Translations under genes and position numbers: made by a program
Source: Methanolobus sp.
GTDB taxonomy: Archaea > Halobacteriota > Methanosarcinia > Methanosarcinales > Methanosarcinaceae
Direction: 5' to 3'
DNA: 45,015 nt
Assembly (NCBI RefSeq): GCF_030682845.1
Contig: NZ_JAUXNK010000109.1
Coordinates: 1 to 45,015 of the forward strand
Notes under the pieces: generated by a model
Databases searched by the model: none
Told to the model about the DNA's origin: nothing
What the model saw: the letters and a program-made list of their open reading frames with translations, nothing else
In this document: positions 36,475-44,874 of the stretch, one piece after another
Position numbering within the stretch: the first letter of the stretch is position 1
Layout: every line of letters begins with the position of its first letter

Positions 36475-37494
36475 TTATACGACAACGACTTCAGCGTTCA
36501 GAAGAATCGAACTATCCACCTTTCTTATGGGGATTTCGTCAAAAAACATAACAGGCGCGCCAAAAAGCCCGGCGCCCTTGCCAGGACCCCAATGAACATT
36601 GTTTTTGTCCTTCATCCTGATTCTGCAAGCAGACATTATAGTCTCGTTCATATAGATGACTGTGCCTGCCGCTATTGCGCCTTCTTTCGTTTGGCCTGAC
36701 TGGACAATTCTCATCCTGTCGATAAGGGTAATCAGGTTATTCTCAAAGGCTACTGCATCGGCAGTTCCGGAAGGAACATTCGCCACTCTGCCTAAATACC
36801 GTGGGTCTCTGACAACAAAACCCCCTTTGATTTTGAAGTTATCCTCATAAACCCTCAGTTTGTTACCGTCTGAATTAACATCCACCCTCTCGCCTAAGTC
36901 CGTGTGTATTATCGGATAGCCGTTTGCACTGCCCGGGGCTTCACTGTTTTTAGGATATACAGCAAAAACACCCATCTTGTCCCAACCTACAACATAGATG
37001 GAAGTAAGGGCTGCTGCGCCTCCAGCATCAACAACGTATCTACTGAGAGCGTTTAGTCTTGGGGCAATGCCATGAGGTTTCTTAGGTGATGTCTTGTTGT
37101 TTGAATAAAGAAAAGCCGAGCACAATTCTTGCGCTAAGCCTTCGATGAAGGCAGTAGCTTCGTCCAGTCTCGCTTGTTTAGGATCGGGCATATTGTTTAT
37201 ATATTCAATATCATAGGCTGCAAACACTTCACAGATGCTTACAACGTCCAGTATCTCGTCAACCTGTGACTTTTTGCCTGATACATATTCATTAAGCCCT
37301 CTCCAGGTTCCGGATGGCAGGTTAGCTCTCCTTACTGATTTATGACTCCAGATGTCGTTCGATGGGAAAAACGGCATATCCATCAACAAACTCATCTCTT
37401 TAGCCATAATCTCAGCAATTATAGCCTGCCTACCTTCAGGGTCTATTCGTTTTGCTTGTTCAAGCAATGTATAATCTGCTGCTAATGTTGCCAT
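36475..37494 (-). CDS. Major capsid protein (BPP-1 Bbp17-like), 339 aa
   Basis: The N-terminus (LLEQAKRIDPEGRQAIIAEI), FFPSNDIWSHKSVRRANLP, and the later FIEGLAQELCSAFLYSNN and APRLNALSRYVVDAGGAAA are typical of the podovirus capsid family that includes BPP-1 Bbp17, with an HK97-type fold. The length of 339 is normal. Strong ribosome site AAGGAGGTAAAAGAC. It sits between scaffold and cement genes, as expected. Confidence 0.9.
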   Translation of the reverse strand: MATLAADYTLLEQAKRIDPEGRQAIIAEIMAKEMSLLMDMPFFPSNDIWSHKSVRRANLPSGTWRGLNEYVSGKKSQVDEILDVVSICEVFAAYDIEYINNMPDPKQARLDEATAFIEGLAQELCSAFLYSNNKTSPKKPHGIAPRLNALSRYVVDAGGAAALTSIYVVGWDKMGVFAVYPKNSEAPGSANGYPIIHTDLGERVDVNSDGNKLRVYEDNFKIKGGFVVRDPRYLGRVANVPSGTADAVAFENNLITLIDRMRIVQSGQTKEGAIAAGTVIYMNETIMSACRIRMKDKNNVHWGPGKGAGLFGAPVMFFDEIPIRKVDSSILLNAEVVVV

Positions 37495-37510
37495 GTCTTT
37501 TACCTCCTTG

Positions 37511-38254
37511 TTATTTCATGCTTGGAAACATTTGATCGAGGACGTCCCCGGTACCGCCAGCGGGAGCGCCTTTGATAAATTTATCGTCTCCTATAAGGTC
37601 AAAAAGCTTGCTGAAAGTCCAGATCATCACGGGATCGTCGCCGAAACCGTTTTTTTCCACCCAGTCTTTTACACCTTCCGCGCCGCCAAGCGTTTCAGGT
37701 GGACTGGAAGTTTCAAGAAATTTATGGAAAGTGCGAATCGCTTTTTCCGTGTTTTCCTTGTAAGCATCGCCCTTCCATATATCCTTAAGGGTATTGACTG
37801 CTTTGTTCCTGTTTTCTTTTACGAATTCGGAAACCTCGTCATGCAGTTTTAGCTCTCGGTTGAGATAAAAGTTATAAAGCGACGCCACCTGTTTAGGAGG
37901 AATATGCTCTGCAAAGGCTAATTCCCTGAATTCTTTTTCAAGAACTTCATCATAAACAAACCCCTCTGGAAATTTATCTGGTCTCTCAATCTTGTAACCA
38001 TCGGGGCTTTCCGGCGCTCCAATGGCTTTTCTAAACTCCGCCACTTCTTCTGGTGTAGATTTTTCTCCCAATGGCTTAATGTAGCTTTTTGACTTCTCAG
38101 TAAGATCAAGATGGCCTTTCCCCAAATCAGAAATAGTTTTAAATTGGGTCAAAACCTCATTGCTCTTAAGGTCGTCACTAAGTTGCCCCATCCAAGCAGG
38201 TCGTCCATCGTCACCATCTTTTTGACTTCCATCAATATTCAGGTCGTCGTCCAT
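37511..38254 (-). CDS. Head scaffold protein, 247 aa
   Basis: Acidic and mostly helical, with the phage scaffold pattern (LTEKSKSYIKPLGEKSTPEE, GAPESPDGYKIERPDKFPEG, FRELAFAEHIPPKQVASLYN). The C-terminus ends with DVLDQMFPSMK. It probably lines the prohead interior and leaves before DNA packaging. Start at 38254 after TTTAGGAGGATTTT. It directly precedes the major capsid gene. Confidence 0.85.
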   Translation of the reverse strand: MDDDLNIDGSQKDGDDGRPAWMGQLSDDLKSNEVLTQFKTISDLGKGHLDLTEKSKSYIKPLGEKSTPEEVAEFRKAIGAPESPDGYKIERPDKFPEGFVYDEVLEKEFRELAFAEHIPPKQVASLYNFYLNRELKLHDEVSEFVKENRNKAVNTLKDIWKGDAYKENTEKAIRTFHKFLETSSPPETLGGAEGVKDWVEKNGFGDDPVMIWTFSKLFDLIGDDKFIKGAPAGGTGDVLDQMFPSMK

Positions 38255-38261
38255 AAAATCC

Positions 38262-38317
38262 TCCTAAAATAAAAAAGCCCGACTTAAGATTGGCATCTTG
38301 CCAACCAAGTCGGGCTT
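38262..38317 (-). terminator. Intrinsic terminator upstream of the scaffold gene
   Basis: AAGCCCGACTT and AAGTCGGGCTT form a perfect 11-bp stem, capped by a second stem TTGGCA-AGA-TGCCAA. On the minus strand it is followed by TTTTTTATTTT. It would stop transcripts between the 46-aa gene and the scaffold gene unless readthrough occurs, so capsid genes may need their own promoter or antitermination. Confidence 0.85.
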
Positions 38318-38364
38318 GATTTATGCCCTGAATGCAGGGGTATTTCAGAATCCGATTTCTACTT

Positions 38365-38505
38365 TTATTTTATTTTTATTTCTATGTATCCGTCTCTTAT
38401 GCCTCCGTCATTTAAAATCAAAGTAACCTTGCCTGTCAAGTTTTCAAACTCCTTTTTAACAGCATCCTTAAACTCTTGCGACAATTCTATCCGTATCTTA
38501 TCCAT
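38365..38505 (-). CDS. Hypothetical small protein, 46 aa
   Basis: ATG at 38505; a GAGGAAG site lies about 20 bases upstream, so initiation may rely on coupling to the Bbp19-like gene. The product is a charged helix (KIRIELSQEFKDAVKKEFEN) followed by strands (VTLILNDGGIRDGYIEIKIK). It fits a small beta-alpha domain of unknown function. Confidence 0.5.
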   Translation of the reverse strand: MDKIRIELSQEFKDAVKKEFENLTGKVTLILNDGGIRDGYIEIKIK

Positions 38506-38516
38506 TTGTCAAGATT

Positions 38517-38819
38517 TTATTCTTCCTCTGTTTCTTCCTTGCTTATCATAGGCAACTTCAAGCAGGCATCAAGTATAGCGTCTGCCACTGCGTCAGAAGT
38601 CAATTCTGGATCATCCGAACATCCTAAACGTTCTATAATGGTTTTAAAATAATTGTTTTTGCTTACGGCAATAGGATCTTCCGGCGAAAGGTCGTCATTA
38701 TAAAAATAACACTCCTTTGCGATACGCCCGAAAACAATCTTTCCTCCCGGAGAACTAAAAACATTTCGCCATGCTTGCCGCTCATCAATGATTTTATCAC
38801 GTTCTTCTTTGCTAAGCAA
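38517..38819 (-). CDS. Bbp19-like protein between portal and scaffold, 100 aa
   Basis: TTG at 38819 follows GGAGGGCGCGG. The body (AWRNVFSSPGGKIVFGRIAK, then ECYFYNDDLSPEDPIAVSKN) fits the Bbp19-type domain found next to portal genes of BPP-1-like phages: a short helical protein with a conserved segment near the start. The acidic end (ISKEETEEE) is typical of head-assembly partners. The start lies 18 bases from the 129-bp repeat. Function is inferred from position. Confidence 0.65.
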   Translation of the reverse strand: MLSKEERDKIIDERQAWRNVFSSPGGKIVFGRIAKECYFYNDDLSPEDPIAVSKNNYFKTIIERLGCSDDPELTSDAVADAILDACLKLPMISKEETEEE

Positions 38820-38836
38820 CCGCGCCCTCCAGGCTT

Positions 38837-38965
38837 CCCCATCAAATTAAACCCCCGCGAAGTAAAAAAAGTCACGGGGGTATTTTATTTTCTAAGCCGC
38901 ACCACCACTGAACAAAAAACCCCCGTCATCGTAAACAAACGTTTCTTGAATCCACGGGGGTATTG
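38837..38965. repeat. 129-bp twin-hairpin element, copy 1
   Basis: Identical over 129 bases to 43761-43889. It contains two hairpins. One (38914-38961) on the minus strand is ACCCCCGT...ACGGGGGT then TTTTTT, an intrinsic terminator. The other (38850-38890) is CCCCCG...CGGGGG, followed on the plus strand by TATTTTATTTT. It lies between the portal and the Bbp19-like gene. Confidence 0.95.
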
Positions 38966-39000
38966 TGTTCCTCGGTCCTTTCGTAAATTCCTTTTGGCGC

Positions 39001-40677
39001 TTAACCTAATTCTGCGCCTCCCAATAATTCTTGAAGCTTTTCTATACCTCCAACCATCTTGACCGCCATCGCCAGCTTCTTTAGCACATCCGCTTGTAGG
39101 TCAGACTGCATTGACCTAGCCTGTTCTGCCTGCGCCTCAGCTCTCGCCTGCCGCAAGGCCATCATAGTTTCCGGCATGTTTAGACATGACTGCGGGAATC
39201 CGCTGGACATAAAAATTTCTTTTACCGTTTCGTCAACATTAACAGCATCCAAAGAATCCGGTGATAGTGTAAATAAAGGCGCTGCAAGCTCAAGCCCTGC
39301 TCTAATGCCCTGTGTCTCAAATAATCTTTTTTGAGCTTGGGCAAGCGGCCCCATATAAACCGTATCAATGGTTTTTATTCCAGCCATAGCATAAGACATT
39401 AAAACATCGGGCAAAGGAGGCATTCTGCCCGCCTCTGTTTCAATCATATCAACATAATCAATAATTCTATCCAGGACAACAGTCAAGTCCCCGATACTCG
39501 CGCTTAAAACAGATGCCTTTTCCCCCATCCGCTCCATGACTTCTCTTGCAGTCATTTCTCTTTCAGCCCTCTCAAGCATCAAAAAAATTTCTACATGAAA
39601 ATGCTTCTCTATAATTTCTCTCTTCTTTTCCTCCCTGTCAAGGGCTATCGGATACGTGATGCCGGTAGTTACGGGAGTTATTTTTCTGTTATAGTCAGAA
39701 CCATAATAATTCATGCCGTGGGGAACAAGGCGGACTTTACCCATCATTTCAGCAGGAATGTTGTAAGCGGGATCAACGGACATTTCTCCTGCCTTTAACA
39801 ATGATTTTGCAATGACATTTAGCCCCTTAATTTCAACCAGGGCAAAAGACGCCGGGGAACGGCCATAAAGTTCGTTGCTGTTTTTGGCATATCTCCAGAC
39901 CATATAGGGAAACATATTGTAGCCACTTTCTCTTAAAATATTGTCCCCGTTAGACTCAATCCAAATTGAAGCGAATCTTTTATTGATTGAAGATATTTTT
40001 CTATCGTCAAAATTCGTCCTCGGAAAAACAAAATGCTGAAATGTAAATTCAGTATAGGGGTTATTTGTTAAAGCATTCTTAATTTTATCCGAAATTATAT
40101 CTTTTCCAAAGTCTTGTTCCGCCTGCCTCGCCGTCTTCTTAACTTTTCTAAAGAATGTATCAACATTGCCATATTTATCTTCCGCAATATATCCTTCCTT
40201 TGGGTGTAAACAGGTAAATACCAATTTCCCACTCGCAAAGTCTTCTTCCACACAAAGAGAAGCCGTTCCAATGCTGCCGCCATCTCTAAAATAAGTCCTC
40301 ATTTCGGAATAAAAATTGGAATCCTGCAAAGCACTGTAAGTAACGCTTTGCCTATCCTCAAGCCACTGCCTTACTTCAGGATTATCCTCTAAGTGTCTCA
40401 AGTGTCTCGGCAGCCTACGGACAAACCATAGCGATGAAGGATTGATCATATAACCATGCAACCCGTCTGCAAACAGATTCAGTGCGTAAACCGCAGTTCC
40501 ATCATAAATTTTAGTTCCTTGAAGTTTACCTTCCCTGTCCGTTTCCCTTAAATCCTCTCTAATGGGAGCTACATAGTCGGCAATCTCCTGCCATAACGCT
40601 TCCCAGGGTTTCCTTTTTGTCTCAAGATACGAAAATCGTCGTCGCAGTTCATGGATTCTTTCTTTTTCGTTAGGCAT
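39001..40677 (-). CDS. Portal (head-tail connector) protein, 558 aa
   Basis: The start ([33 protein letters not shown]) followed by [20 protein letters not shown] is diagnostic for podovirus head-to-tail connectors. The middle contains [20 protein letters not shown]-like segments ([18 protein letters not shown]) and the wing/stem helices; the end is Ala/Gln-rich ([20 protein letters not shown]). It forms the 12-mer ring through which DNA is packaged. Length is typical. Start at 40677 after ACAGGAGCTAT. Confidence 0.9.
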   Translation of the reverse strand: MPNEKERIHELRRRFSYLETKRKPWEALWQEIADYVAPIREDLRETDREGKLQGTKIYDGTAVYALNLFADGLHGYMINPSSLWFVRRLPRHLRHLEDNPEVRQWLEDRQSVTYSALQDSNFYSEMRTYFRDGGSIGTASLCVEEDFASGKLVFTCLHPKEGYIAEDKYGNVDTFFRKVKKTARQAEQDFGKDIISDKIKNALTNNPYTEFTFQHFVFPRTNFDDRKISSINKRFASIWIESNGDNILRESGYNMFPYMVWRYAKNSNELYGRSPASFALVEIKGLNVIAKSLLKAGEMSVDPAYNIPAEMMGKVRLVPHGMNYYGSDYNRKITPVTTGITYPIALDREEKKREIIEKHFHVEIFLMLERAEREMTAREVMERMGEKASVLSASIGDLTVVLDRIIDYVDMIETEAGRMPPLPDVLMSYAMAGIKTIDTVYMGPLAQAQKRLFETQGIRAGLELAAPLFTLSPDSLDAVNVDETVKEIFMSSGFPQSCLNMPETMMALRQARAEAQAEQARSMQSDLQADVLKKLAMAVKMVGGIEKLQELLGGAELG

Positions 40678-41020
40678 ATAGCTCCTGTTTTCCCAGTGAA
40701 GGAAGTCCCAGACTTCCGAAGTCGGTCAAAATCGTGGCTTTTCTCCCTGTTCTTCTGCGTGTCAGCAATCGTTCTAACACTTCCCTTTCCATAACTTTCT
40801 TACCTTTTTCTTTTGCCTCCAGTTCTGCAAGCTGCTCTTTCTGGAACTCGAACATTTCTTTTTGCAACGCATAAGAACGCTCTGCTGCCCTGGTGGCACC
40901 TTTACTACCACCTTTACACAATGCTATTTTGCCTGCATATTCCTCGCATTCAAGAGAAACCCCTTTGTATCTCTGATTTTTTTCATTCCATTCAAATTCT
41001 ATGCGATAATAAATTCTCAA
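40670..41020 (-). CDS. Hypothetical protein upstream of portal, 116 aa
   Basis: TTG at 41020 follows GGAGGTAGGTAATT. The N-terminal part is beta-like with two Cys ([20 protein letters not shown]). After [10 protein letters not shown] the middle is a coiled helix ([20 protein letters not shown]), a pattern common in phage proteins near the portal. The C-terminus is basic. It overlaps the portal start and may be a minor head protein. Confidence 0.65.
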   Translation of the reverse strand: MRIYYRIEFEWNEKNQRYKGVSLECEEYAGKIALCKGGSKGATRAAERSYALQKEMFEFQKEQLAELEAKEKGKKVMEREVLERLLTRRRTGRKATILTDFGSLGLPSLGKQELYA

Positions 41021-41040
41021 AATTACCTACCTCCGGTTCC

Positions 41041-41529
41041 TTAATGATTGCCAATTTTCTCTCTTATAATGCCACCAAGTATACAATCCATGAACTTTCC
41101 TTCAACTTTTTCAGATTCCTTTAATGTCTGAAATCCTGAAAAACCAAGCCTTTTCATTAGCCGGATAGCCGCCCTATTGCTTGCTCTCGTAACCCCGTAA
41201 AGCATCTTAAGGCTATGTTTCTGAAAATAATACGAAACCACGGACTGAGAAACGTCAATTATATCCGTAGGTAAAAGAGCTTCCCTCCTGGTAAAAACGG
41301 CCACTGAACCCATGTTGTCAGACACATGTTCTAGATAGCAACAGCCTACAATTTCTTCTTTGCCATTTACACCAACGAGCACGTCTTTTGCTTCCATTGT
41401 AAGGTATTTTTTAAACTTGTCAAATGTTTTTATTTCCATGTCGTCCGCAAAATAATTCGGATAGTCTTGTAAAATATCCCACAATGCTGGAATATGACAA
41501 TCCTTCAGGGGAACAATCGTTAAAAACAT
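41041..41529 (-). CDS. GNAT-family acetyltransferase-like protein, 162 aa
   Basis: The layout is GNAT-like: N-terminal helix (HIPALWDILQDYPNYFADD), strands with EEIVGCCYLEHVSDNMGSVA, a central motif region, and the C-terminal SLKMLYGVTRASNRAAIRLM with KRLGFSGF, the usual GNAT acetyl-CoA-site ending. GNAT proteins next to portal genes are common in this phage group; the substrate is unknown. The ribosome site before 41529 is poor, so coupling or another start is possible. Confidence 0.75.
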   Translation of the reverse strand: MFLTIVPLKDCHIPALWDILQDYPNYFADDMEIKTFDKFKKYLTMEAKDVLVGVNGKEEIVGCCYLEHVSDNMGSVAVFTRREALLPTDIIDVSQSVVSYYFQKHSLKMLYGVTRASNRAAIRLMKRLGFSGFQTLKESEKVEGKFMDCILGGIIREKIGNH

Positions 41530-41550
41530 AATAAAACGCTATAGCTGCCC

Positions 41551-41730
41551 TTATATCAGCAATAAAATGATTAAATATAAACTTAAAAATGCCAGAAGTG
41601 CTGTTGGTGTATCTACAAAACTTTTTTCCAATAATTTGTTTTGTTTTTTTGCTGTTAAATATTCTTGGTATTGCATACCCAGCAAGACACAAACAAGCAT
41701 AAGAAAAAATAGATAGATAAATAAAAACAT
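41551..41730 (-). CDS. Two-helix membrane protein, 59 aa
   Basis: ATG at 41730 follows TTGGAGTGATTTGTT. Residues about 1-20 and 41-59 are hydrophobic helices (FLFIYLFFLMLVCVLLG; ALLAFLSLYLIILLLI), joined by a polar loop with several Lys and Gln. An overlapping frame on the same strand (to 41740) is less protein-like. It lies far from the lysis cassette, between the terminase and GNAT genes. It may be a holin-like or membrane-modifying protein. Confidence 0.55.
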   Translation of the reverse strand: MFLFIYLFFLMLVCVLLGMQYQEYLTAKKQNKLLEKSFVDTPTALLAFLSLYLIILLLI

Positions 41731-41783
41731 AACAAATCACTCCAACGGACAGGCAAAAGCGCCTGCCACTGACCTTGTCGTTA

Positions 41784-41942
41784 TCACTTTTTTTCTTTCC
41801 TCTTGTGGATTTCCCCCATAAACACTGCTTTGTTCAGCACGCACAAATAACGGTATTCGTCCTCTTTGCATCCAAATTTCTTGCCCTTTACTGTGCGAAC
41901 CCTGCCGCCTTCACGGAGGCATTTAAGAAAATTAGACGGCAT
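41784..41942 (-). CDS. Small basic protein after the terminase, 52 aa
   Basis: ATG at 41942 follows AGAAGGAGAGTTT, a very strong site. The product is basic, with three Cys (FLKCLREGGRVRTVKGKKFG, then CKEDEYRYLCVLNKAVFMGE). The VRTVKGKKFGCK core seems conserved-looking, but I know no function. It immediately follows the large terminase gene. Confidence 0.6.
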   Translation of the reverse strand: MPSNFLKCLREGGRVRTVKGKKFGCKEDEYRYLCVLNKAVFMGEIHKRKEKK

Positions 41943-42008
41943 AAACTCTCCTTCTTATAAATACTATAAAACGGAAAAGCTCATCTGTCAAGTTACTTTT
42001 CTCATCTT

Positions 42009-43679
42009 TCATGTGGACAGGTAAAGAAACGGATCGTATGAACCTGCCTTCTCGTCTGCCAAATAATCTTCCATATAGCCTTTTTGACTATCAGCAACCA
42101 CCCGAACATCACCGCAAGCTATTATAAAATAATTCGTGGCATGATAGTAGTGGTCATCGCCTAACTTTTTATAAACGTAACGCCTTGATCCAGTCAATTC
42201 ATCTTCCTGTAATATCTTTGCAGTATTTGTCATTTCAAGCGCATACTGTTCAATTTCGGCATTTCTACGAGGAAACTCGACCTTGCCTGAAATAATTAAA
42301 TTATGCACGGCATCCATCGTTTCAGTCCTTCGGACAGTTACAAGACCATCCTTTTCGTCCGTTCTTCTCGAAGTCTTCAACCTTTCCTGGTAATCGCAAA
42401 GGTAAACTCCATAAGGTTCCGATTTCCTGAAGTCCCTTGCCTTCCGGGTCTCGGGCTCCATATCAACCACTGCACACTTGACATTAAACCGCTTTGCAAC
42501 ATCATGAACATCTTCAAAAGAATCTACCCTGTTGAGATACACAATCCTATACCTGCCATCGCCCCTTGGATGGCCAACCACTACATGAAGCTTTGCCCCA
42601 ACATCAACCCCCATAGCGCAAGTGTTATGAGACCCCAAAGAAAACACTTCATTTCCACAGCAGGCAAATATATCGCTTTTCTTTAACTGGTCTTCCACTG
42701 AAATATACGCCATGCCAAGCTTAGAGTTATAAATCTCCGCAATGTTCCCATCAGGAGGATTTTTAAATAATTCAAGAATCGTTCTGGGATTAACGTATTT
42801 GGAATTGAGCTGGCTAATCCACCAACCAACAAGGTCATTAGATTTTGAAGGACTTTGAGCGACCCATTGGCCATCACGGGGATATATTTCGTTCTTGCAC
42901 TTTCTGCAAATCCTTATAACTTTCCCATTTATTGTTTCAAGCAGACATTCTGGAAATTCCAGCTCAAGGCATGTAAGCTCGTTGCACTTGCCACATTTAA
43001 TCATCCACACTCTTTTGTCTGAGTTGTCGTAATTTTTGTCGATTCCGTAGTCAGGAATAGAAGGAGTCGAGAGACTAACCTCCTCTTGCAACTCCGAATG
43101 TGAAAACCTCTCTAATGCAAGCTGTATCATAAAAGGGGACATCTCATCTTTCTCGTCGAAAACAATAGAGTCAACAGGAATACTCTTGAGCGCAGACGAC
43201 GTTTCCTTGATGCCTTCTATCTTCTGCGAAGCCCTTGCGCCCCTCAAATACAAAGTGGAATTGCCTATTCTCTTGATGTTCGCCGCATCCGTATCACCCA
43301 CGAAACGCCCTATCTGATGAGGATTGTTAGCTAATATCGGCTGAAACCTGTCCTTTGAAAAATCCGTCACATCATCCCTTGTCGGAAATAAATACAATAC
43401 ACCTTGCTTATATTTTCCGTAAATCAAACCATGTAATCGTTTCAATACTACAGAAGTTGTTACCGCCATCTGGGCCGCTTTCTTAAATACTTGCTTCGGA
43501 AAATTGCAGTGAAACCAATCAACTTGATACTGATGACCCTCTAACTCATAATCACCACTTGCCAACTTGATCTTTTCATGCACAAGCCAATACCAAACAT
43601 CTACCTGCCTGAGCAATTTCTTTTCCCGATCCATTTCTATGGATTGATTGTCCTGCTTTTGAATCCTGGAGCTTACCAC
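42009..43679 (-). CDS. terL: Terminase large subunit, GpA type, 556 aa
   Basis: The GTG at 43679 follows ACGGGGAGTAAAA. A longer frame from 43799 would start inside the duplicated hairpin element and is rejected. ATPase: a degenerate Walker A region around residues 67-80 (KAAQMAVTTSVVLK) and Walker B SIVFDEKDEM (Asp/Glu about 175-176). A zinc-finger pair CGKC and CRKC follows (about 229-261). The nuclease domain begins with CAMGVDVGAKLHVVVG (Asp about 359), as in GpA-family terminases. It packages DNA through the portal. Confidence 0.9.
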   Translation of the reverse strand: MVSSRIQKQDNQSIEMDREKKLLRQVDVWYWLVHEKIKLASGDYELEGHQYQVDWFHCNFPKQVFKKAAQMAVTTSVVLKRLHGLIYGKYKQGVLYLFPTRDDVTDFSKDRFQPILANNPHQIGRFVGDTDAANIKRIGNSTLYLRGARASQKIEGIKETSSALKSIPVDSIVFDEKDEMSPFMIQLALERFSHSELQEEVSLSTPSIPDYGIDKNYDNSDKRVWMIKCGKCNELTCLELEFPECLLETINGKVIRICRKCKNEIYPRDGQWVAQSPSKSNDLVGWWISQLNSKYVNPRTILELFKNPPDGNIAEIYNSKLGMAYISVEDQLKKSDIFACCGNEVFSLGSHNTCAMGVDVGAKLHVVVGHPRGDGRYRIVYLNRVDSFEDVHDVAKRFNVKCAVVDMEPETRKARDFRKSEPYGVYLCDYQERLKTSRRTDEKDGLVTVRRTETMDAVHNLIISGKVEFPRRNAEIEQYALEMTNTAKILQEDELTGSRRYVYKKLGDDHYYHATNYFIIACGDVRVVADSQKGYMEDYLADEKAGSYDPFLYLST

Positions 43680-43760
43680 TTTTACTCCCCGTAAAAAGAA
43701 CCGTCCCTTAAAATTTGAGGGACATATTAAATTCAGGGGACATGAGACTACCACCTCTTC

Positions 43761-43889
43761 CCCCATCAAATTAAACCCCCGCGAAGTAAAAAAAGTCACG
43801 GGGGTATTTTATTTTCTAAGCCGCACCACCACTGAACAAAAAACCCCCGTCATCGTAAACAAACGTTTCTTGAATCCACGGGGGTATTG
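43761..43889. repeat. 129-bp twin-hairpin element, copy 2
   Basis: Identical to 38837-38965, offset 4924 bases. On the minus strand its intrinsic terminator (43838-43885) lies between the 62-aa Cys-rich gene and the large terminase gene. It therefore separates the small-terminase end of the transcript from the large terminase. The second hairpin lies at 43776-43804. Confidence 0.95.
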
Positions 43890-43898
43890 ATAGGAACG

Positions 43899-44087
43899 CT
43901 ATCTAATCCAACCCTCTTCCTTCCCTTGTAAGTACACCCCCCAATCCTTCCGACTGGTGCATAACGTAGGAAATGATGGCCGCACTGTCTCGTATGGCGT
44001 CTTCCCGTCTCTCCCATGACACCAACACCAATCCATTTCATTGTATGTAGATAAATAAGCATTGCATATTGTACATCTTCTCTCCAT
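43899..44087 (-). CDS. Small Cys/Trp-rich protein between terminase subunits, 62 aa
   Basis: ATG at 44087 follows AAAGGGGTAAAAGAG. The first 26 residues (RRCTICNAYLSTYNEMDWCW, then CHG) hold CxxC and CxC-H spacing that could bind zinc. The rest is polar (KTPYETVRPSFPTLCTSRKD). A frame shifted by one base over the same DNA lacks a ribosome site. It may be a packaging accessory by position only. Confidence 0.55.
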   Translation of the reverse strand: MERRCTICNAYLSTYNEMDWCWCHGRDGKTPYETVRPSFPTLCTSRKDWGVYLQGKEEGWIR

Positions 44088-44172
44088 CTCTTTTACCCCT
44101 TTCTACAAAAGCCCTTTAATGTGGTTATGTGCTGAAGTGAAGATATAAATTTCTTCATCACCCCCACCGCAA

Positions 44173-44182
44173 CCCCCCCCCC
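44173..44182. repeat. C10 homopolymer in a G-rich (minus strand) tract
   Basis: Ten consecutive C lie within a wider tract that reads on the minus strand as GGTGGGGGGGGGGTTGCGGTGGGGG. It lies in the 179-base gap after the small terminase gene. The gap otherwise holds only very short frames. The tract could form a G-quadruplex or slip in length. Confidence 0.8.
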
Positions 44183-44266
44183 ACCTCTCTAGAAAAAAGA
44201 ATGCTTATTGGCTGCGTAACACACCTTACTATATTATGTAAACTTGCGTGCATTCTCTTGATATTA

Positions 44267-44776
44267 TTAACTATTCTCCCCGTCCCTGATAGGTGCTGGC
44301 AGCTCCTGCATTGCCCGCCTGCTCATCGCAACGGCAATGTCCTGAATGCGAGCCTCCTCATCCGTGGAGATATGTATCAGCACATCAGGGGTCCGCTTAC
44401 CCTCTAGGTCTTGTCGTGCCTCCCATAACTGCCGGAAAGCATAGGCTAAATTATTAAGAGAAGCCTTGTCCCTTTTGCCCTCTTTCATCATATCAAATAA
44501 TAGGGTTTTTTCCGCTGATGTTAGAAACGGCACCCTATTATCTGCATATGCTTTAACTTCTTCGGGGTTTTTAAATAATTGCTCATACGGCTCAAGCGCT
44601 ATTTGTACGGCCTGGGCGGTACATCCTTCATCCATTTGATCCGCTATGAGGTGATAGGGTAGGGCATGTCGGAATCTGAGTTCTACTGCTTTGGATAGGT
44701 CAATTTTTCTCGATAGCGACAGACTGCGGTCTAGTTTTATCGGTTTAGTAATTGGGCATCTGGTTACTTTGGGCAT
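44267..44776 (-). CDS. terS: Terminase small subunit, 169 aa
   Basis: The N-terminal helix-turn-helix-like region (SRKIDLSKAVELRFRHALPY, HLIADQMDEGCTAQAVQIAL) is followed by a helical oligomerisation region (VPFLTSAEKTLLFDMMKEGK, SLNNLAYAFRQLWEARQDLE) and a variable tail. This is the usual three-part layout of phage small terminases that recognise the packaging site. It is the first gene after the non-coding region and lies upstream of the large terminase. Start at 44776 after ATGAGGAAAA. Confidence 0.8.
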   Translation of the reverse strand: MPKVTRCPITKPIKLDRSLSLSRKIDLSKAVELRFRHALPYHLIADQMDEGCTAQAVQIALEPYEQLFKNPEEVKAYADNRVPFLTSAEKTLLFDMMKEGKRDKASLNNLAYAFRQLWEARQDLEGKRTPDVLIHISTDEEARIQDIAVAMSRRAMQELPAPIRDGENS

Positions 44777-44874
44777 TTTTCCTCATTTCGGAATTTTGGG
44801 AGGCCCAGCCTAGAAATCGGCTTACTCAGAGGCTGCAGGAGGGGTGATCGTGATGTGGCCTTTATGATTGTATG

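Noticed and set aside
38663-38875. A 70-aa frame beginning in the first 129-bp repeat
   Set aside because: It overlaps the Bbp19-like gene in another frame, starts inside the hairpin element and lacks a ribosome site.
41420-41740. A 106-aa minus-strand frame overlapping the GNAT gene
   Set aside because: The adjacent frame at 41551-41730 gives a cleaner two-helix membrane protein with a better-spaced ribosome site and does not overlap the GNAT gene.
42009-43799. A 596-aa large terminase starting at 43799
   Set aside because: The extra N-terminus is translated from the duplicated hairpin element and has no ribosome site; the same MTFFTSRGFNLMG peptide appears at the other copy of the repeat. 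The GTG at 43679 has a good site.
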